Shown one piece after another: positions 1-13,195 of a stretch of DNA of 64,000 nucleotides. The translations under genes and the position numbers were made by a program. This DNA is from Fratercula arctica (lineage: Eukaryota; Chordata; Aves; Charadriiformes; Alcidae): NCBI GenBank assembly GCA_947846985.1, contig CANTUZ010000011.1:28205589-28269588 (forward strand), read 5' to 3'. Position 1 is the first letter of the stretch. The number at the start of each line of letters is the position of its first letter. The notes under the pieces are model-generated. The model was not told where the DNA came from, made no database searches, and worked only from the letters and a program-made list of their open reading frames with translations.

Positions 1-3000
1 AATACAGCTTTGTCCTGGGCTGGCTACAGTTTGGAAATTAATATTGATTCCTTTGGCACAACTGACAGTGAGGACACAGTTTTTCTTATTTAATGGGTTT
101 TTATTGCTTATTTCAGAAATCTGCAAAAACATACCACCCCGATACAAATTTGTGCACACGGCTGGAATTGTACCGGCATTAGTAATGACACTGATTTAGT
201 TTTTCATTCTAAACTGATAAGTCAATCCCCAAACTGTGCCAGGACCCACCTTCACAGAGTTGCCCATATGGGATGTATTGGCTTCCTCGCATCCGTTTCG
301 CAGCCAGCTGCTCTGTAATTTCCTATCTCTGCCCTGCATCACTACAACACCCTAAAATGACCGTTTTATGGATTTTAGCCTTTCCATGTCATCCTTCACT
401 TCTCTTCTGTCACATTTGTCCTCAGTTTATTTCCATCTTCCTTTCCTCTCTGTTGCATCCTCACTCTCTCAAGCTGTGGATTTGATATCTCACTTGAAGA
501 TTTCCCTCTTTTCAGTTCTTTTTCCCCTGCCGCAGCTCACTCATCCCTTCCCCTTTTTAAACTCAAGTGAGAGACTGAAATCACTTATCTGTCCTGTTTC
601 TGCTGATGATTTATTTACTTGCACCTCTTCATTCCAGTTCTTTCTCTTGAATTCCCGTCTCCCAACTTTCTGGCAGGCTCAGCTCTCACACCTGACGGCG
701 CATGAGCATCAAACTCAACAGGGCCAAAGCCAAACGCTTTCCCCTCAACCCTTTTCCATGAGTACTCAGCTCTGGAGTGAGAATACAAACAAAACCCCCT
801 CTGAACCAGGTCTCCATTTTGCCCCTCTTCGTCTTTCACTGGCTCTTGGCAAATGCCCAAACTTTTAAACCCTTCTCAAAAATATTGTCTAATATTTCAT
901 ACACATGGGCCCCAAAATCCCCCCCCCAAAAACCAGTAACCTTGCCTCATGAGCTCCAAATAAAGCTGCAAGTAAAGGAGCAAACGCCACAAAACTAAGC
1001 GATGCAAAGATTTCCTAGGAAGACTTCAGGCAATTGAACACGAGTTGTATTCAGCTGAAATGTCAGATCTAAAAACCATCTCAGCATGGTGCAAATGGCC
1101 TGGTTTTTCTTTTTGATTCTTATTGCTTTAGTTTTGTTTATTCTTATGTAACCTGTCAGCAAAACTTACTCCGCTCCTGGACTGTTTGTGGTACCCTGAT
1201 ATCGAGAAGGACAGCTTTGCTTCTGCTCCTGCCTGGTGCAGTTACCACATCAACCTTCACTTGCCGGGCTGTAATCCTGTGCCTGTCTGTGTGAGTGGCA
1301 CTAGTCACATTCAATAATACTTCACTTTTTTGCATTTAGGCCTCCCTTCCTCACAGCCTTTGCGTACATGCTTACACGCCTCTGACTGGAGGGATTTAGG
1401 TGGGTGCCATTAAATCTGCGCCTGATGCATTTGTGCGGGAGGTAGGAAGAGCTACAGCGGCACAGACCAGGGGTGGCGGGTGTGGGAACGGCCAGGGCTG
1501 TTACCAGCCCTACAAATCCTCGGAGAATGTTAATTGAAAAGTTGCATCAAATGCACAGCAGGTGGTTGGGGCCATAATGGTAAAAAATCAGCTCAGCCAG
1601 AGGCAAGCGAGCCACACAGCTGCCACCTTGGTAATTAGGGGTCACTGCGGGGTGGTTAAGGGGTTGCTGAGTTGGGGACTGGCAGGGATGCAAGTGGGAG
1701 ATGGGGACAGGGTGGTTGTCCTGGCAAAACCACGCTCCCAGGTGACTCAATGCCCCCTCCTTGTTATCAGCTTATCTTTGTTTTTTTCTTTTTTTTGAGG
1801 TAAAAGGCCTGTAGAGGGGATGGAAGGGTAGCTGTACATGCCATGGTTTTTGATGTGATTCAGTGCTGTGGTTGACCTCAGGGTGTGTCCCTCCTACAAC
1901 TAAAATTGCAAACTTGCCTCTTTGCAGAAAGCAATCTCAGAGTCCTTCCCTGTTGCCTTCTTCCGTCAGCTAGATGACTGTCGCTGCTCTGATTTTCTTC
2001 CCTCCATCCCCGAGATTTTTTTAAAAAACAAGCTGTATACTTATATTTTGTGTACAGCAGAAATAACACCTTCCCCACCCCTTCACATGCATACACACAC
2101 CTTCCTCTAAAGGAAGAAGTGTCTCCTTAGTTGAGCATTCTTTGATCTTATGCAGCTTTTACCTTTCTCTCCTCTTTGTTCCCACATTTCTTGACACAAA
2201 AATACAGGTTTTCACAAGGATTGTGCAGATTTATGGAATTCAAGCACTGCGAAATTCTCTGAATCTGAAACTGCCTCGATGTGGAATAGAGGAAATTACT
2301 AAGAAACATGCCATGGCCTTTTTCCTCCCTTTCCGTGCAGCTTTCCTAATAAGGCAGATGAGGGACAGATTTTGCTTACAGCATTCCTAGGTGGCACCGT
2401 GCTCCTAACCCTCTCCCAGCTCCCCATCCAGGCGCTGTAAGCAAGGGCACCCAAGTCACACATCAGGGGCCAGCAACACTTTTACCTAATATTGCACTTC
2501 CAGCTTGTTCTGTGCCTTCCCGTCTAAGGTGTCAGATTCCTGCTGGAAGTATTTGTAAACAAAGCTCAAGAAAACTCTTAACTTCGCCTCGAGTAGCGCA
2601 TCATGAATATTATAGTTGTGAAATGAATGCCCCTAGGAGGAGCACAGATGTAGTCGGTAACCTACCCCGTGGCACTGAGCTGTGCAGAGCAGGGGGAGCA
2701 GGGGCAATCAGCAGCTCCGTGTGCACATACGCCACACTTTTCCTTCTCTTTATCAGTGTCTAATTAAATTCCAGTCAACCTGAACAAAAAGATCCATACT
2801 TGTTGCAGGCAGTAAATAAGGATGTGTTGGGAAATGAGTGCGTATGAATTTTAGCCACAGGTTGAGGAAGAATACACACGGTATAGCTGAATTATCAGAA
2901 AACCCTTAGGAGCCGTTTGATAGCAAATGTTTTTTAATAGCAACACTTAAAATTACAGATCATAGCAGTGACATCAAGATGGCATTTTCCAACCCAGAAT

Positions 3001-6000
3001 TAATCCAAAAGTGGTCCAGTCAATATTTTCTCTATATGTGACACTCCAGTGTCATGTACAGTCCAGTACCAAGTTATGTTAATATTGCTTTTCAGAACTT
3101 TAAAAGTGTCCTTTGCTAGCCTGCAACTAGAAGTTCCCTGGAAATATTTGCACATAGGAATTTAGCTATATTTGATATGAAACAGCTTTGCCTTGATTGG
3201 AAAAGAAGGCAGGAGAACAATAGTTTGCTAACTCCAATTGTCAGAACAAACAACTGTGCCTCTTGCAAACACCGCTACAGTACAGACGCGTCTCTGCATT
3301 TTTGGGCTATTGACATAACACTTTTAATCACGGTTTGATTACAACTAAGAGATTAACTTAAATACAGAAATTTTCAACCCTGTCTGGTTTTTCTTGGTGT
3401 TATTCTGCTCAGGATGAATAACTTCTAGTTTGGTGGTCATAGTACCTGGAGTTACAGATAACACGGTTTTCCAAGCACTTTATAAGATCTACCATTCTTT
3501 TAGAGCTGATAGCTTCCATACAGCAGCATGAGTCCATCTCACCTCCTTGCTGTCCCTAGGAGCCTGAGTGGGCTTTGGGGGTGAGGGTAGGGAGAGGGCG
3601 CTGAGGTCCCAGCACGTGGCGAGGGTGGAGGTGGCTGCCCGCTGGGTAATGGCCTTGGCTGGGCAATTCTGGATGCGGCCCGGCGACCTCGCACACTTAT
3701 CACCACCACCAGAAGCACCCATAGAGAGCAATAAGTGTTATAGTGCAGCATAACCCACTCTTCAGCCTCAGTGAGGATGGCAGGATCAGATTTCCACTCT
3801 CAGATAATAACCATTTCATGCAGGCAGTTACAAGACCTATTTATAGGGATTATTTTAGCTGCCATCTTTACCCTTAAGAAGAAAGGGCTGGTGCTTTGGA
3901 CAGGTGGCAATTTTATACTACTCACCCACCTCCGTATCTTTTTTATCTGGGTGTGCAATATGTGGTTATGCTTCCATTTGGATGACTTCCATGTTCTTTA
4001 GAGAGTGAATGTTTTATGAAAAATGATGAAACAAAAGAAAAAGTTCGGGTAGCCACTGAACTTAAACCAGGTTGGGATCATCTGACTAATGACCCACCTT
4101 GGCCTTTTTTTTCCTGCTCTCGGAAATTTGGGAGAGGTGTTTATGGTTAGCTGTTTGTGTAACCAAGCTATGCAAACTAGTAAAAACAAGTGGTGTGAGA
4201 GAGAGAAGGAACATTGACTGCTTTGACAACTGCTTTGCCATTGCTAAGGAAACTGCTCCCTTGGTAACCATGGTCAGTACATCTGTCTTATTTTATCTCC
4301 AGTTCTCACATAGACACCATCATGGAAAGAATATTAACACAACAAAACCCCAAACATTTCAGAAAAGGAAAAAACTAACAAAAGCACAAGGTTTCTATTA
4401 ATTTCTTTACTAAAAAGTTTAGGCAGATTCTGCTTTGGTGTTGATTATGACTTTGCCTTGCCTGAGATGCACTCCTTAAATATTAATTTATACACAATAA
4501 CAATTTATTGTTTTGTTCTTTGTACTTCTTTAAAATGTGATACTCATTTTCTGTTAGCTCTCCTAATTTATCTAATGCAATTGGACTTTACAGTAGGAAA
4601 GCCTGAAGGTTGAGAAAGCTTTTTGCATCTGCCAAAATAAGAGTTTATGTTCTTTTGTTAAGGAAAAAACTCTCTGACTGACTTGAGCAGAGTAGTACAG
4701 ATGGAAGTCCTGATCTGAAGAACAACAACAAACTTTTGAGAAGTCTCTGAACTTTTTGGGTTGGGACCATAGGACATCTGCAAGAGTTTTTGTGACAGTC
4801 CTGCTTAAATGCATTAGGCAAGGAGAAAAAGCAGAAATTTGCACAGTGAAATCTGCGGAGAAATCCTGGATGCAGTTTTTGCCCCTTTTTAGTGGAATCA
4901 AGATATTTACCTGTATCTACAAATAAGTCAGATGTGAATTATTGATGGAAACACAAATTTACACAAAAGAATAACTGTTATGCCCAAAGAACCCCCAAAT
5001 CTAACAAAGCAAAAGAAAGATGTCTGGTACATAGGATGCAAATGTTCCATAAAGCTTTCTATCCATAACACCAGGCACAAAGAACATCCTTTGGGTTATC
5101 TTTCGCCTCAACTCTAAGATGTTACTACTATGAGATGTTAGCAGCACCAGAGGTAGTCAGGTTTCTCAGTAATTTTACAAGAGCATTTTCCTGTTCTTGT
5201 AAAAAGGAAAACACCTGAATGATGGTGAAAGAGGAGATAAGAGCTTATAAGCAAATTTGAAAGTATCTGTTCTCAAGGTGGGCCACAGTGACTGCATGAT
5301 ACAGGGACTTCATGTCATACCACCACATAAAACCACATTCCTCCAAAAATTACTAACCTGATACCTTAACTGCCAGGGCTGTGGTTTGCAGACTTGCGAG
5401 ACTGGTCTCTAACAGCAGCCAGCAGGAGATAGGTAGTCACAGTGGTACCTCCCCATGTACTCTGCCAGTGTCCCAGTAACAACAGAGGAAAGGGATGTCT
5501 CCAAACAAGAGTCCATCAGGGATTACAGGAATGCTCAGGGAGTGCAGCAACTGACTCTGGTGGAAAATTTTAGACTGGTGTACTGATTTTAAGAACAGTG
5601 CAGAGGTAGCAAAATGTGGTGTGAGAATGCTGGCACCCCACTGGGAGTGTGCTGCACTATTTGCGGTGGAAGTGGAGAGAAAAGTTAATCATAGCTTCTT
5701 TCTCTTGAGTTACCCTATCGAAGACAACACACTATAGCAGTGACTCAGCTTCAGCTGACACAAGCAATCCTGCATCCATTCCTACAGTGTGAATGTTGTA
5801 CTCGCATCATCATCAAACCTCACTTTCACATCAGCTATGTATGCATGAAGCATCCCTCCTTTATACATATTCTTTTAGGAAAGATAATGCAATGAGAACT
5901 ATTCTCACTGGTAGCTGATTTCCCACTGCAGGAATTTGGAGACACTAGCAACATAAATACCCTTTTACAGCTCCATCCTGCAGCCTGGCCTTTCATTTTT

Positions 6001-7990
6001 ATGGGTACTCTTTGCAGTTGCTTTATTTACCCAAGCCCATTTGCTATAAAACAACACAGCAATTAGCACCCATGAGATGCTGGCTTTAGCTTTATCCAGA
6101 AGTTAGAAACAGTTGCACCAATACCACTGGTGTAAGGGAGTTCCCTTGAGTCATTTCTTCTAATCCTTTCCCTCTCAGGTCTCTAGACCCAGTGGCACAC
6201 CTGAACCATTAGCACACCTTACCTGTATCACAAACAGGTCAAATATACAGCTAAGAAGGAGTGATAGAGTAGCACGTTGCTCTGAGTGCCCTACGTGACT
6301 CAGCAAGAAGCTGTGCTTCACTTACCCTATATACAAAGTAAGGGTAACAGCAACCTCATCCTACATGATGAGGTGACTACACGGACTATCAAACCCATGG
6401 ATACTATCAGGGAGCAGCAAGGGCTGGCTGCTCTCTAAAAGACAGAGAGCCAACAGCAACACCACGGCCAGTGGGGCAGCTACCATGGTGAGGAGGGGGT
6501 CCCTCACCAGCCACAGCCCCTTTCCATAGTACCTGAGCAAGAGGAGCCAGTAGACTGTAGACTGTAGCCAAGTCCAACCAAGTGCCCAAGTCATAAGGCA
6601 ATATTGCAGTGAAGTAAGCTAAGAAGATAGCCTGTGGGTCAGGATCAGCAGGTCCATAGCTCAGCTGAAGAGCAGCATCCCCCAGCACAGCTCACAGAAA
6701 GGATTGAAGGCTCCTGGCTGAGCTTAAATGGGAGTGGTGGAGGCACCAGGTGGAGCTGGTCAAGGCAATTAAAGTTCATCAGCTCCTTCAGGGCCCTGAA
6801 AAACACCACAATAGCAGGGGTCAGCTAAGTAAAAGATATTTACCAAGCTACTAAAGCCTTGATGCTTTCTCCAGCTTAAATGCTAAGGAAGTTCTGTTGA
6901 CACGTTTCTTTCCAACTATTCCAAAAAGCAGGGCTAATGAACTACTATGAGGAAGAGAGATCCTCCTTTTGTTTAAAAAAAACAAAAATTACAGGGGAAA
7001 ATTTAAAAAAAAAATTACCACTGACAAATATGAGCATCTGTGTACGTTAATATATTAAAGGTTTTGCAGAAGGCCACACTTTGGGAAGCTTGTTCTGGGT
7101 GGTCTCCACAGCTCTGCATGTATATGAAGTCCTTTGAATTTGGATCCAGGCAGTATAAAACAGACAAGCGAAACACTTAGCTTAGCAGCACGTGCTTCGA
7201 AGCATCCTAACTACTGTCACTGCACAATGCTGAACCTTCTCGTCAGTCATTTGCTGTAGGATAACTGTAAGATTAGGCAGGCGAAGGCTGACATGTGAAA
7301 TCTGTGCCACTTACTTAACCGCTCTGTCAAAATGAATTGGGCTGCTCTTGCTGCATTAGCCTATGAGTGGCGGGGCCCTGGCTGGCATATGCCGATGGAG
7401 CGGGGGGCGAGCCTTTCCCTCCGCGTGGTAGGATGACAAAGCCTTCAGGGGGGAGGCGCAGGGCTCTGCTGCGGTCTCTTCGTGTCAGCCGAGGACCTTC
7501 TCAAACTGGTCTCTGGAGGCTGATGCTCCCACTCGGTCCAGTGTGCAGGAGCCCTTGGGTAGTGCGGTGCCAAGACTGCAAGAATGGTGCCTCAATGATG
7601 ACTGAGATGACAAGCCGACTGGACAAGGGCTCGTGAGAAAGTAGGCCACCAAAAGTTTCTAATTAAGATAAAAATACCTTTGTAGTCTTTGTAGCGAGGG
7701 AGAGCCATGGCACTTAATCTAAATGTTTCTGTCCAAAGAATGAACAAGAAAGAGCTTTCTTAGATCCTTTACCTTTGCTTAAAGGAGACAAGAGATCATC
7801 TGACAGCAGGTTCATTAGGCTCATGTTCCAATAACGAGGCTGTCATAGGAGCTGCCTGGACTCTCACAGCTGAGCCCGTTGCCCGCGCAGCCTGCAGCCA
7901 CATACTGAAGAGCTCCTGCTACCTCCACACACACACTGCCTTCTCTCTGGACAAGATGATCCTCATCTAAAAGAGGAAAACATCACAATG
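1..7990. other. Unique non-coding DNA, no gene recognised
   Basis: This stretch has typical vertebrate composition with stop codons scattered in all frames. The longest forward frame (368-868, 166 codons) is pyrimidine-rich and low in complexity. Small GC-richer patches lie at about 3560-3730 and 7360-7640, without the CpG density of an island. A hydrophobic reverse-strand frame at 6407-6688 has no recognisable family. There are short homopolymer tracts and no recognisable young transposon. It is most simply intergenic or intronic sequence. Confidence 0.6.
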
Positions 7991-8139
7991 AATCATAGAA
8001 TCATAGAATGGGTCGGGTTAGAAGGAACCTTAAGGATCATCTAGTTCCAACCCCCCTGCCCTGGGCAGGGACACCTACCACTAGACCAGGTTGCTCAAAG
8101 CCCGTCCAGCCTGGTCTTGAACACCTCCAGGGACGGGGC
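7991..8139 (-). mobile_element. CR1 LINE, short 3' fragment (antisense)
   Basis: The left end carries two units of the TCATAGAA octamer that forms the 3' terminus of sauropsid CR1 elements. It is followed by the conserved 3' UTR landmarks GGATCATCTAGTTCCAACCC, CCCTGCC and TGCTCAAAGCCC, and then by the antisense of the ORF2 end near 8109-8139. The element is therefore inserted on the minus strand and is severely 5' truncated, keeping only about 150 bp. It carries no functional reverse transcriptase. A weak 7-of-8 flank match (CACAATGA before, CAAAATGA after) could be a target-site duplication but is too short to rely on. Confidence 0.93.
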
Positions 8140-11100
8140 AGCAAAATGAGAAGCAAAATGCATTGCAGCACTGCTAAGAAAAGCTTATTCCCAAATCTCT
8201 TTGCTGGACCCAGGCACAATTCATCCCAAGGCGTTGTTAGACACCTGGAGAGCCATGCTGCGCCTGGAGGTCAAGCAGCCTCCTGAGCTGTCTGGGAAAG
8301 AAGATGTCCCTGAGCATGGTGGGGAGCAGGAATGGTTTGATGAAATTCTGAAGACATAGAAAAAAGAGCACAAAACAAGTTTGGAAGGGACATGAAGATC
8401 AGGCTTTATTTGAAGGAGTTTGCCCTTGAGACCCATGGAGAGCACATCAGCTGGCTCCAGCTAACATGTTTTCTCCAGCACTCCAGAAAAAAAGAGCCGA
8501 AGTACAGTATGTACTCGTCTGCTGAGACATTTAGATTGGCTACTGATACTCTGCAAATGTTTATAAAGAAAACAAAATGTGGATGATAGCCATTTTCATT
8601 AAAACGTGCAGATTCAGTTCACCCCGAATCACAGAATCCCTGAGCCATATTCTCGCCCTTTTGGAGGCATCTGCTTCACAACAGCACCGAGATTGTGTGG
8701 CTCTTGCTGCTGTTTCCTTGCTTGATGGGGCTGGTACATGCAGCTGCAGGGGGAGGCATTGCCAGGGCCAGCTATCTGCTCAATGTCTGCAACGTGAAGG
8801 TTAATATCCCTTGGCCCTGCCACCTCAGTTTGATTTTAATCAGGTCAAAGCCAAGAGGAGGAAAAAGACAGAATTAAAACTTCAAGCCTTACCTGCCCAG
8901 GGCAGAGTTCTCTCTTGTGTACCATGTAAAATTGTCAAAAATTTTGGTGTCTGGTTCCTTGGGTGCAGGGATGCTCGTGAGCGTCCTTTGGGCCAGACAG
9001 CACATCCTCTCTTGAAACCAGGAGCGCAGATTTTTTTATGATGTTCTGAGGATGTTTTCTAGCTCTGTCACTTGCTGCACCTCATCACCCGGGTACGTTT
9101 ATGCCTCTAAAGCATGCGAATTCCATACTGAGTTATATATACACCATGCCTATGACAGAGCCTTCAGAAACATGAGGACTGCAGTTCTCGAACCATCGCT
9201 CTCTGTAAGTGGCCCCCACCTCCAGCGTGGGTGACATCGCCAACCTTGCAATGAAGGAACTGACAACACTGATGAGAGCAGAGATGTAATTTCATGTCCA
9301 GTCTGGTAATTCTATTTCATCCAACAATGTAACCCTGGGGATTAATTTGGCTCGTTGTGGGTGGGTGCTGTCTAACTCTCCGCACTTGGCTCTTGCCGGG
9401 GCTGTGAACCGCTAGCCTGCAAAGCCATGGTCCCGCTGGCACCTGGGTCAGAATGTCCTCATGAACTGGGAGACAGGAACAAACGGGAGCAGTCGGAGCA
9501 GGGTACCAGGGTGCCTTCAGCCACCAAGAGCATCCTTTTGCTGTGGTGCAGAAATCAGGCCATGGGGGCCACGGCATAAACCTCAAAGGGCTCATATCTC
9601 CCATGCTGCCTCCTCGCATCAGTGACACTGTGGTCCAAATCATCCATCGAGGTACCCAGCAATCCCAAATCAGCCTGTATGGTTGGACTACTGCATGCAG
9701 ATGGGACAAACAGAGTGCCCCCTCTTCTCACCAGGACATCTGCTAGCTAAACCCATTTTCCTTCTGCCTCCTTGTCATTTCCTTATCTCAACGCTTGTTT
9801 ATGTTATGCGTGTGTATGTTCTACACGCTGGAAGCCTAATTTGAAGCCAAAAATGGCATTGCCTGTGTCTCGTGGTGTCCTGAGCTGCCACACGTCCCAC
9901 CCTCTCTGCAGAACTCCAGCCAAAAAAGTTTGCTTCCCTCTCGGCGCTGCAGTACTTTTGGATGTCAGAACCAGCGTCAGCCCTCTTCAGAGACTTGAGC
10001 AACTGCTGTGAATTTAAAACAAATATTTTTCATCTTAAATGCCACGGCCGGTCAGCTAAACAGAGAAGAATAGCTGGTAACAGGCTCGAAACGACAGCGG
10101 GGTGGAGTGTTTACAGCTCCATCAACAGCTCGGTGTTAATGAGCTGAGTCCGAAAATTACCTCTCTATTGATGAAGGCACGGATGGAGCGCACAGATGAG
10201 AAAGACAGTGATTGCCTCCGGCTGCAGGCGGAACTTGGAGAGCGTTTATTTATCAGTTTCAATGGAACTATTTTTTTGGAGAGGGCAGTAAAGTTCTCTA
10301 AACCGCAGTCATGCAGCTGCCTGCAGCCTGGCACACGTCTCAGCCCTGCAACCCAGCTCGCGGGGTGCAGGATTTCATCCCGTCCTGGAGAGCATCCCTC
10401 TGTGCACGAGAAGGAAAAACCTCAGCTGTAGGGTCAGGCCTTTGCTCTGTGTGTGTGTCTGCGTGTGTACTCACATGTGCTTTTTAACCAAAAGTGCCAG
10501 GCAGGAAGAATGTAACTGCTTTACACCGAGTGGATGCATAAGGGCTGCAAATACATCAGAGGAAAAATCTCTCACGCGTTGCAACTGCTGTAACTAATGG
10601 GAATGTTCTCATGGAAAGTGTTATTTCTGCCCCTGATGTTTCCTTCTCCTTTGCTTTCTGTAGGAGGTGCCAGTAACGCTATGGCTGAGCAAAATGGGAA
10701 AAGAAAGATGTCTCCGGAGGATGCTCCGTTTGAACTTGCAACATATCAGCGGTGCAGATGGGGAGTTTTTCCAGGATAGCTTCTTTTTGGCCAATTCAAA
10801 TTTTGGGGAATGTTTCCAGGACAACTTCTGTTCAGTGTGGCCATTGTTTTTGAGGGACTTTTCGCACAGGTTCTCTCTATAGACGAGTTTTAAATGTATT
10901 GAATTGTGCTGCCAGTGAGGGCTGATGTGTTCGTGTTGAATGGCACGGTGCCACACGAGCAGTTCAAGCACATCAGCGCTCAGCGCTGCCCTTTGGGTCC
11001 CTGGTTATGATTTTTGAGGGTAATTTTCTATGGTCGAGGCATTTCCATAGGTCAAGAGAGGGGACACCTCAAGAAGTTCCACTCTTCAGCTATTAGTGAA

Positions 11101-11719
11101 ATTCATTTATAATTTCTGCCATAAATTTGGGCTAGTAAATGGATGATTTTGTTTGTGTTTCCGTGTTCGGGGGATGAGGGCTGCAGCAACCACCAGTGTT
11201 TTTTTGTCGCTGAAGGAAAAGTATTATTTTACACAGCACTTTCTGCTTATATGAGAAAATTCAAAGTATAATTTTAAACACAAACAACAGAAATCATTCT
11301 AAATGCTTGAATCATGCTTTTAAACAATTTAGCAATACAGAGAAAGTATACCCTGTTGAAGGCAGGCTACAGAAACGTTAACATCCTCTCAAGGTAAATC
11401 AAGTAATGGACTGTTGGCCTATTTTTCAAACCGCTTCTCCTCAGTAACTTGACATTTGATAGGATTATCTATTACTGTTGGATTTTGGTTGACTCTCTGG
11501 TATGCCTGAGAAAATTGTCATCTTGTGATTTAAAGATAATAGAGCCAAGCATGTGAAACTGCACACAGAGAATAAACCTTTGACTCAGAACTGACTATTT
11601 TGTTAAAAATAAAAAAAAGAGGATGACTTCGTCTTGAGCTCAGTTTGATACACTCACAGTTAATGAAATTATCCAGCAATAACTTTCCATTCTAAATATT
11701 GCCATGCTATTTTTAAAAG
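8140..11719. other. Unique non-coding DNA between CR1 tail and exon-like pair
   Basis: No convincing gene is visible. Candidate frames such as 9317-9709 (reverse, 130 codons) and 10102-10431 (forward, 109 codons) have no family resemblance. A TG-rich tract lies at 10447-10469. A pyrimidine-rich AG at 10665 precedes a short open stretch with an ATG at 10681, but no matching donor or continuation was found. Confidence 0.55.
10447..10469. repeat. Short (TG)n-like tract
   Basis: This is an imperfect TG dinucleotide run interrupted by C. It is a simple sequence with no further signal. Confidence 0.7.
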
Positions 11720-11778
11720 GCTCCGATGGCACTCCACGCAGAGCGGCCCGAGCTAACAATACGAGATATCTGAAGAGG
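11720..11778 (+). CDS. Candidate coding exon A (unidentified gene)
   Basis: An AG at 11718-11719 precedes 59 nt that stay open in one frame only, starting in phase 1 (two bases complete a split codon) and ending in phase 0. The segment ends AAGAGG before a consensus donor GTGAGT at 11779. The translated piece (SDGTPRRAARANNTRYLKR) is basic and its codons are CpG-rich compared with the flanks, which is unusual for this AT-rich neighbourhood. The upstream pyrimidine tract is weak. Phase 0 at the donor is compatible with candidate exon B only 75 nt downstream. I do not recognise the protein. It could equally be a chance combination. Confidence 0.27.
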
Positions 11779-11853
11779 GTGAGTTTGATTAAAGGCTTGT
11801 GACAATAGCTAATGTAAGCTTTAACTAAAAATGTCAACTCCATTTGTTTTCAG

Positions 11854-11883
11854 CTTGAAGAGTTTCTGGATCAGAACGTGCAG
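11854..11883 (+). CDS. Candidate coding micro-exon B (unidentified gene)
   Basis: A good acceptor (TTTGTTTTCAG ending at 11853) is followed by 30 nt encoding LEEFLDQNVQ with no stop. The exon ends in CAG before donor GTAGGA at 11884. Both ends are phase 0, so it would join exon A in frame across a 75 nt intron that contains a plausible branch-point region (TTTAACTAA at 11820). A 10-codon in-frame exon is the size of an alternatively spliced neural or muscle micro-exon. No family is recognised, and flanking exons upstream and downstream were not found in the window. Confidence 0.27.
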
Positions 11884-11962
11884 GTAGGAGTTATAACAAT
11901 TTCAAGCTTACACTTGACCTAGTAGAGAAGATGATCAAGTAAAAAGTGACATAAACTGTGAC

Positions 11963-12000
11963 TGTGTGTGTGCGCGCACGTGTATCTGTGCGCCTGGGTG
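11963..12000. repeat. TG/CG dinucleotide-rich simple repeat
   Basis: Alternating purine-pyrimidine sequence (TGTGTGTG followed by CGCGCACGTG) sits about 80 bp downstream of candidate exon B. It is a short microsatellite of a type able to adopt left-handed DNA. Confidence 0.7.
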
Positions 12001-12239
12001 TAAATATGTCAACACTGGCAAAGAACTTCACCGTTACAGTTTTCCGAAGTATGCAACATCTATTTTTATTACGAAACCTCACAATTGGCAATTTAAAGAA
12101 GAAAAAAAAAAATGGAATGAGCTAGAATGGGCTTTTTATTATGCATGGTTTTATTTCTTTGAATTTCAAAATTACCTAGCCAGCATTTTAAACTTTGGTA
12201 CAATTTGAAGGCTGTTTTCATTTCTACTTAAAAGGGCTA

Positions 12240-13131
12240 AACACTAAGAACGTGCCTCTGCTTTGCATTCTAATTGCATGTAACTGATTTGCACAGCAGA
12301 ACAAAAACCTAATTTTCAGATTATGAATCATGCAGTAAGAAATAATTATTGTTTTATGAGAAAAAAGAAATGTTTTCCACATTTTCCCCCCTTGCCCAAT
12401 TTATGAGAACTGTTTGCCAGCTTGCAGGTTGCCAGCCTTCCCAGAACGCCATCTATTACTCTTTAGGGACTGGAAAAAGGTAGATGGAAACAGAGGCATG
12501 CAACTGTTTTGACTGCATTCTTTTGCTTGCAACATAACACTTGCCTTTTATTATTTTATCTTCAACAATCAAGGGGTGACTAAATGGTTGCAGGTGGTGA
12601 TGAAAATAAAAGCCATCCATCATTATTTATTAGGCATGAAAAAGATACACAATAATGTAATTTAATCCCAGAGCAGACAATTATTTCCACATATTGATAA
12701 TACAATGTGAAAACTGTCATGAATCCTAATGTGATGTTCGCCTTTATTGGTGAACCACTACTAGCAATGCAAATAATGAAATTGTATCAAAAAGAAAAAA
12801 AAAAGTAATTATTTGCACATACCAATGGTGTTGTAGAAAAACACATCATTGCTAACTTTGGAAAATATCATCATGGTTCGTGTGATACTTTGGCTTTGAA
12901 GTTCACAAATGCAGAATCAAAATGTTCCTCTAAGTAAATATTTTATTGATTTTTGCATCATCAAAACAATTTCACAAGTTTTTATAAGGGAATTTTAAAG
13001 TCATGGACATGCAGCTGTATAATCACCACTGGTTTATAGAGACTTGCAGATCTCTCTGCTAATTTATTCCCATATTTATGCATGACACTTCCGCCATTAA
13101 AAATAATTTAAGAAATATCCTCACTCCATCT
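12240..13131. other. AT-rich putative conserved non-coding block
   Basis: This is a gene-free AT-rich stretch with many homeodomain-type cores (for example AGTAATTATT near 12806) and a perfect octamer ATGCAAAT at 12767-12774. Its texture resembles conserved developmental enhancers, but conservation cannot be seen from one sequence. No open frame of note. Confidence 0.25.
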
Positions 13132-13195
13132 GGGCCTGATTCAAAGCCCATTTAAGTAATCAGAAAGACTCGCATTGATTTGGGTGGGCGTTAGA
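13132..13195 (+). repeat. Ancient amniote palindromic repeat relic
   Basis: The start GGGCCTGATTCAAAGCCC, an AAGACT-type centre and a second arm with TTGATTTGGGTGGGC follow the layout of an old fold-back repeat common in turtles, crocodilians and birds. In that repeat, arms centred on CATTGACTTCAATGG-like sequence are closed by GGCCTGAT and its complement. The match is by recall and the copy is diverged. A related right-hand half occurs at 41521-41562. Confidence 0.5.

Noticed and set aside
368..868. Forward frame of 166 codons
   Set aside because: Ser/Leu/Phe-rich translation of a pyrimidine-rich tract; low complexity and no homologue recognised.
6407..6688. Reverse hydrophobic frame that might be a membrane-protein pseudogene
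   Set aside because: Hydrophobic in two overlapping frames, no conserved motif; could not be tied to a family.
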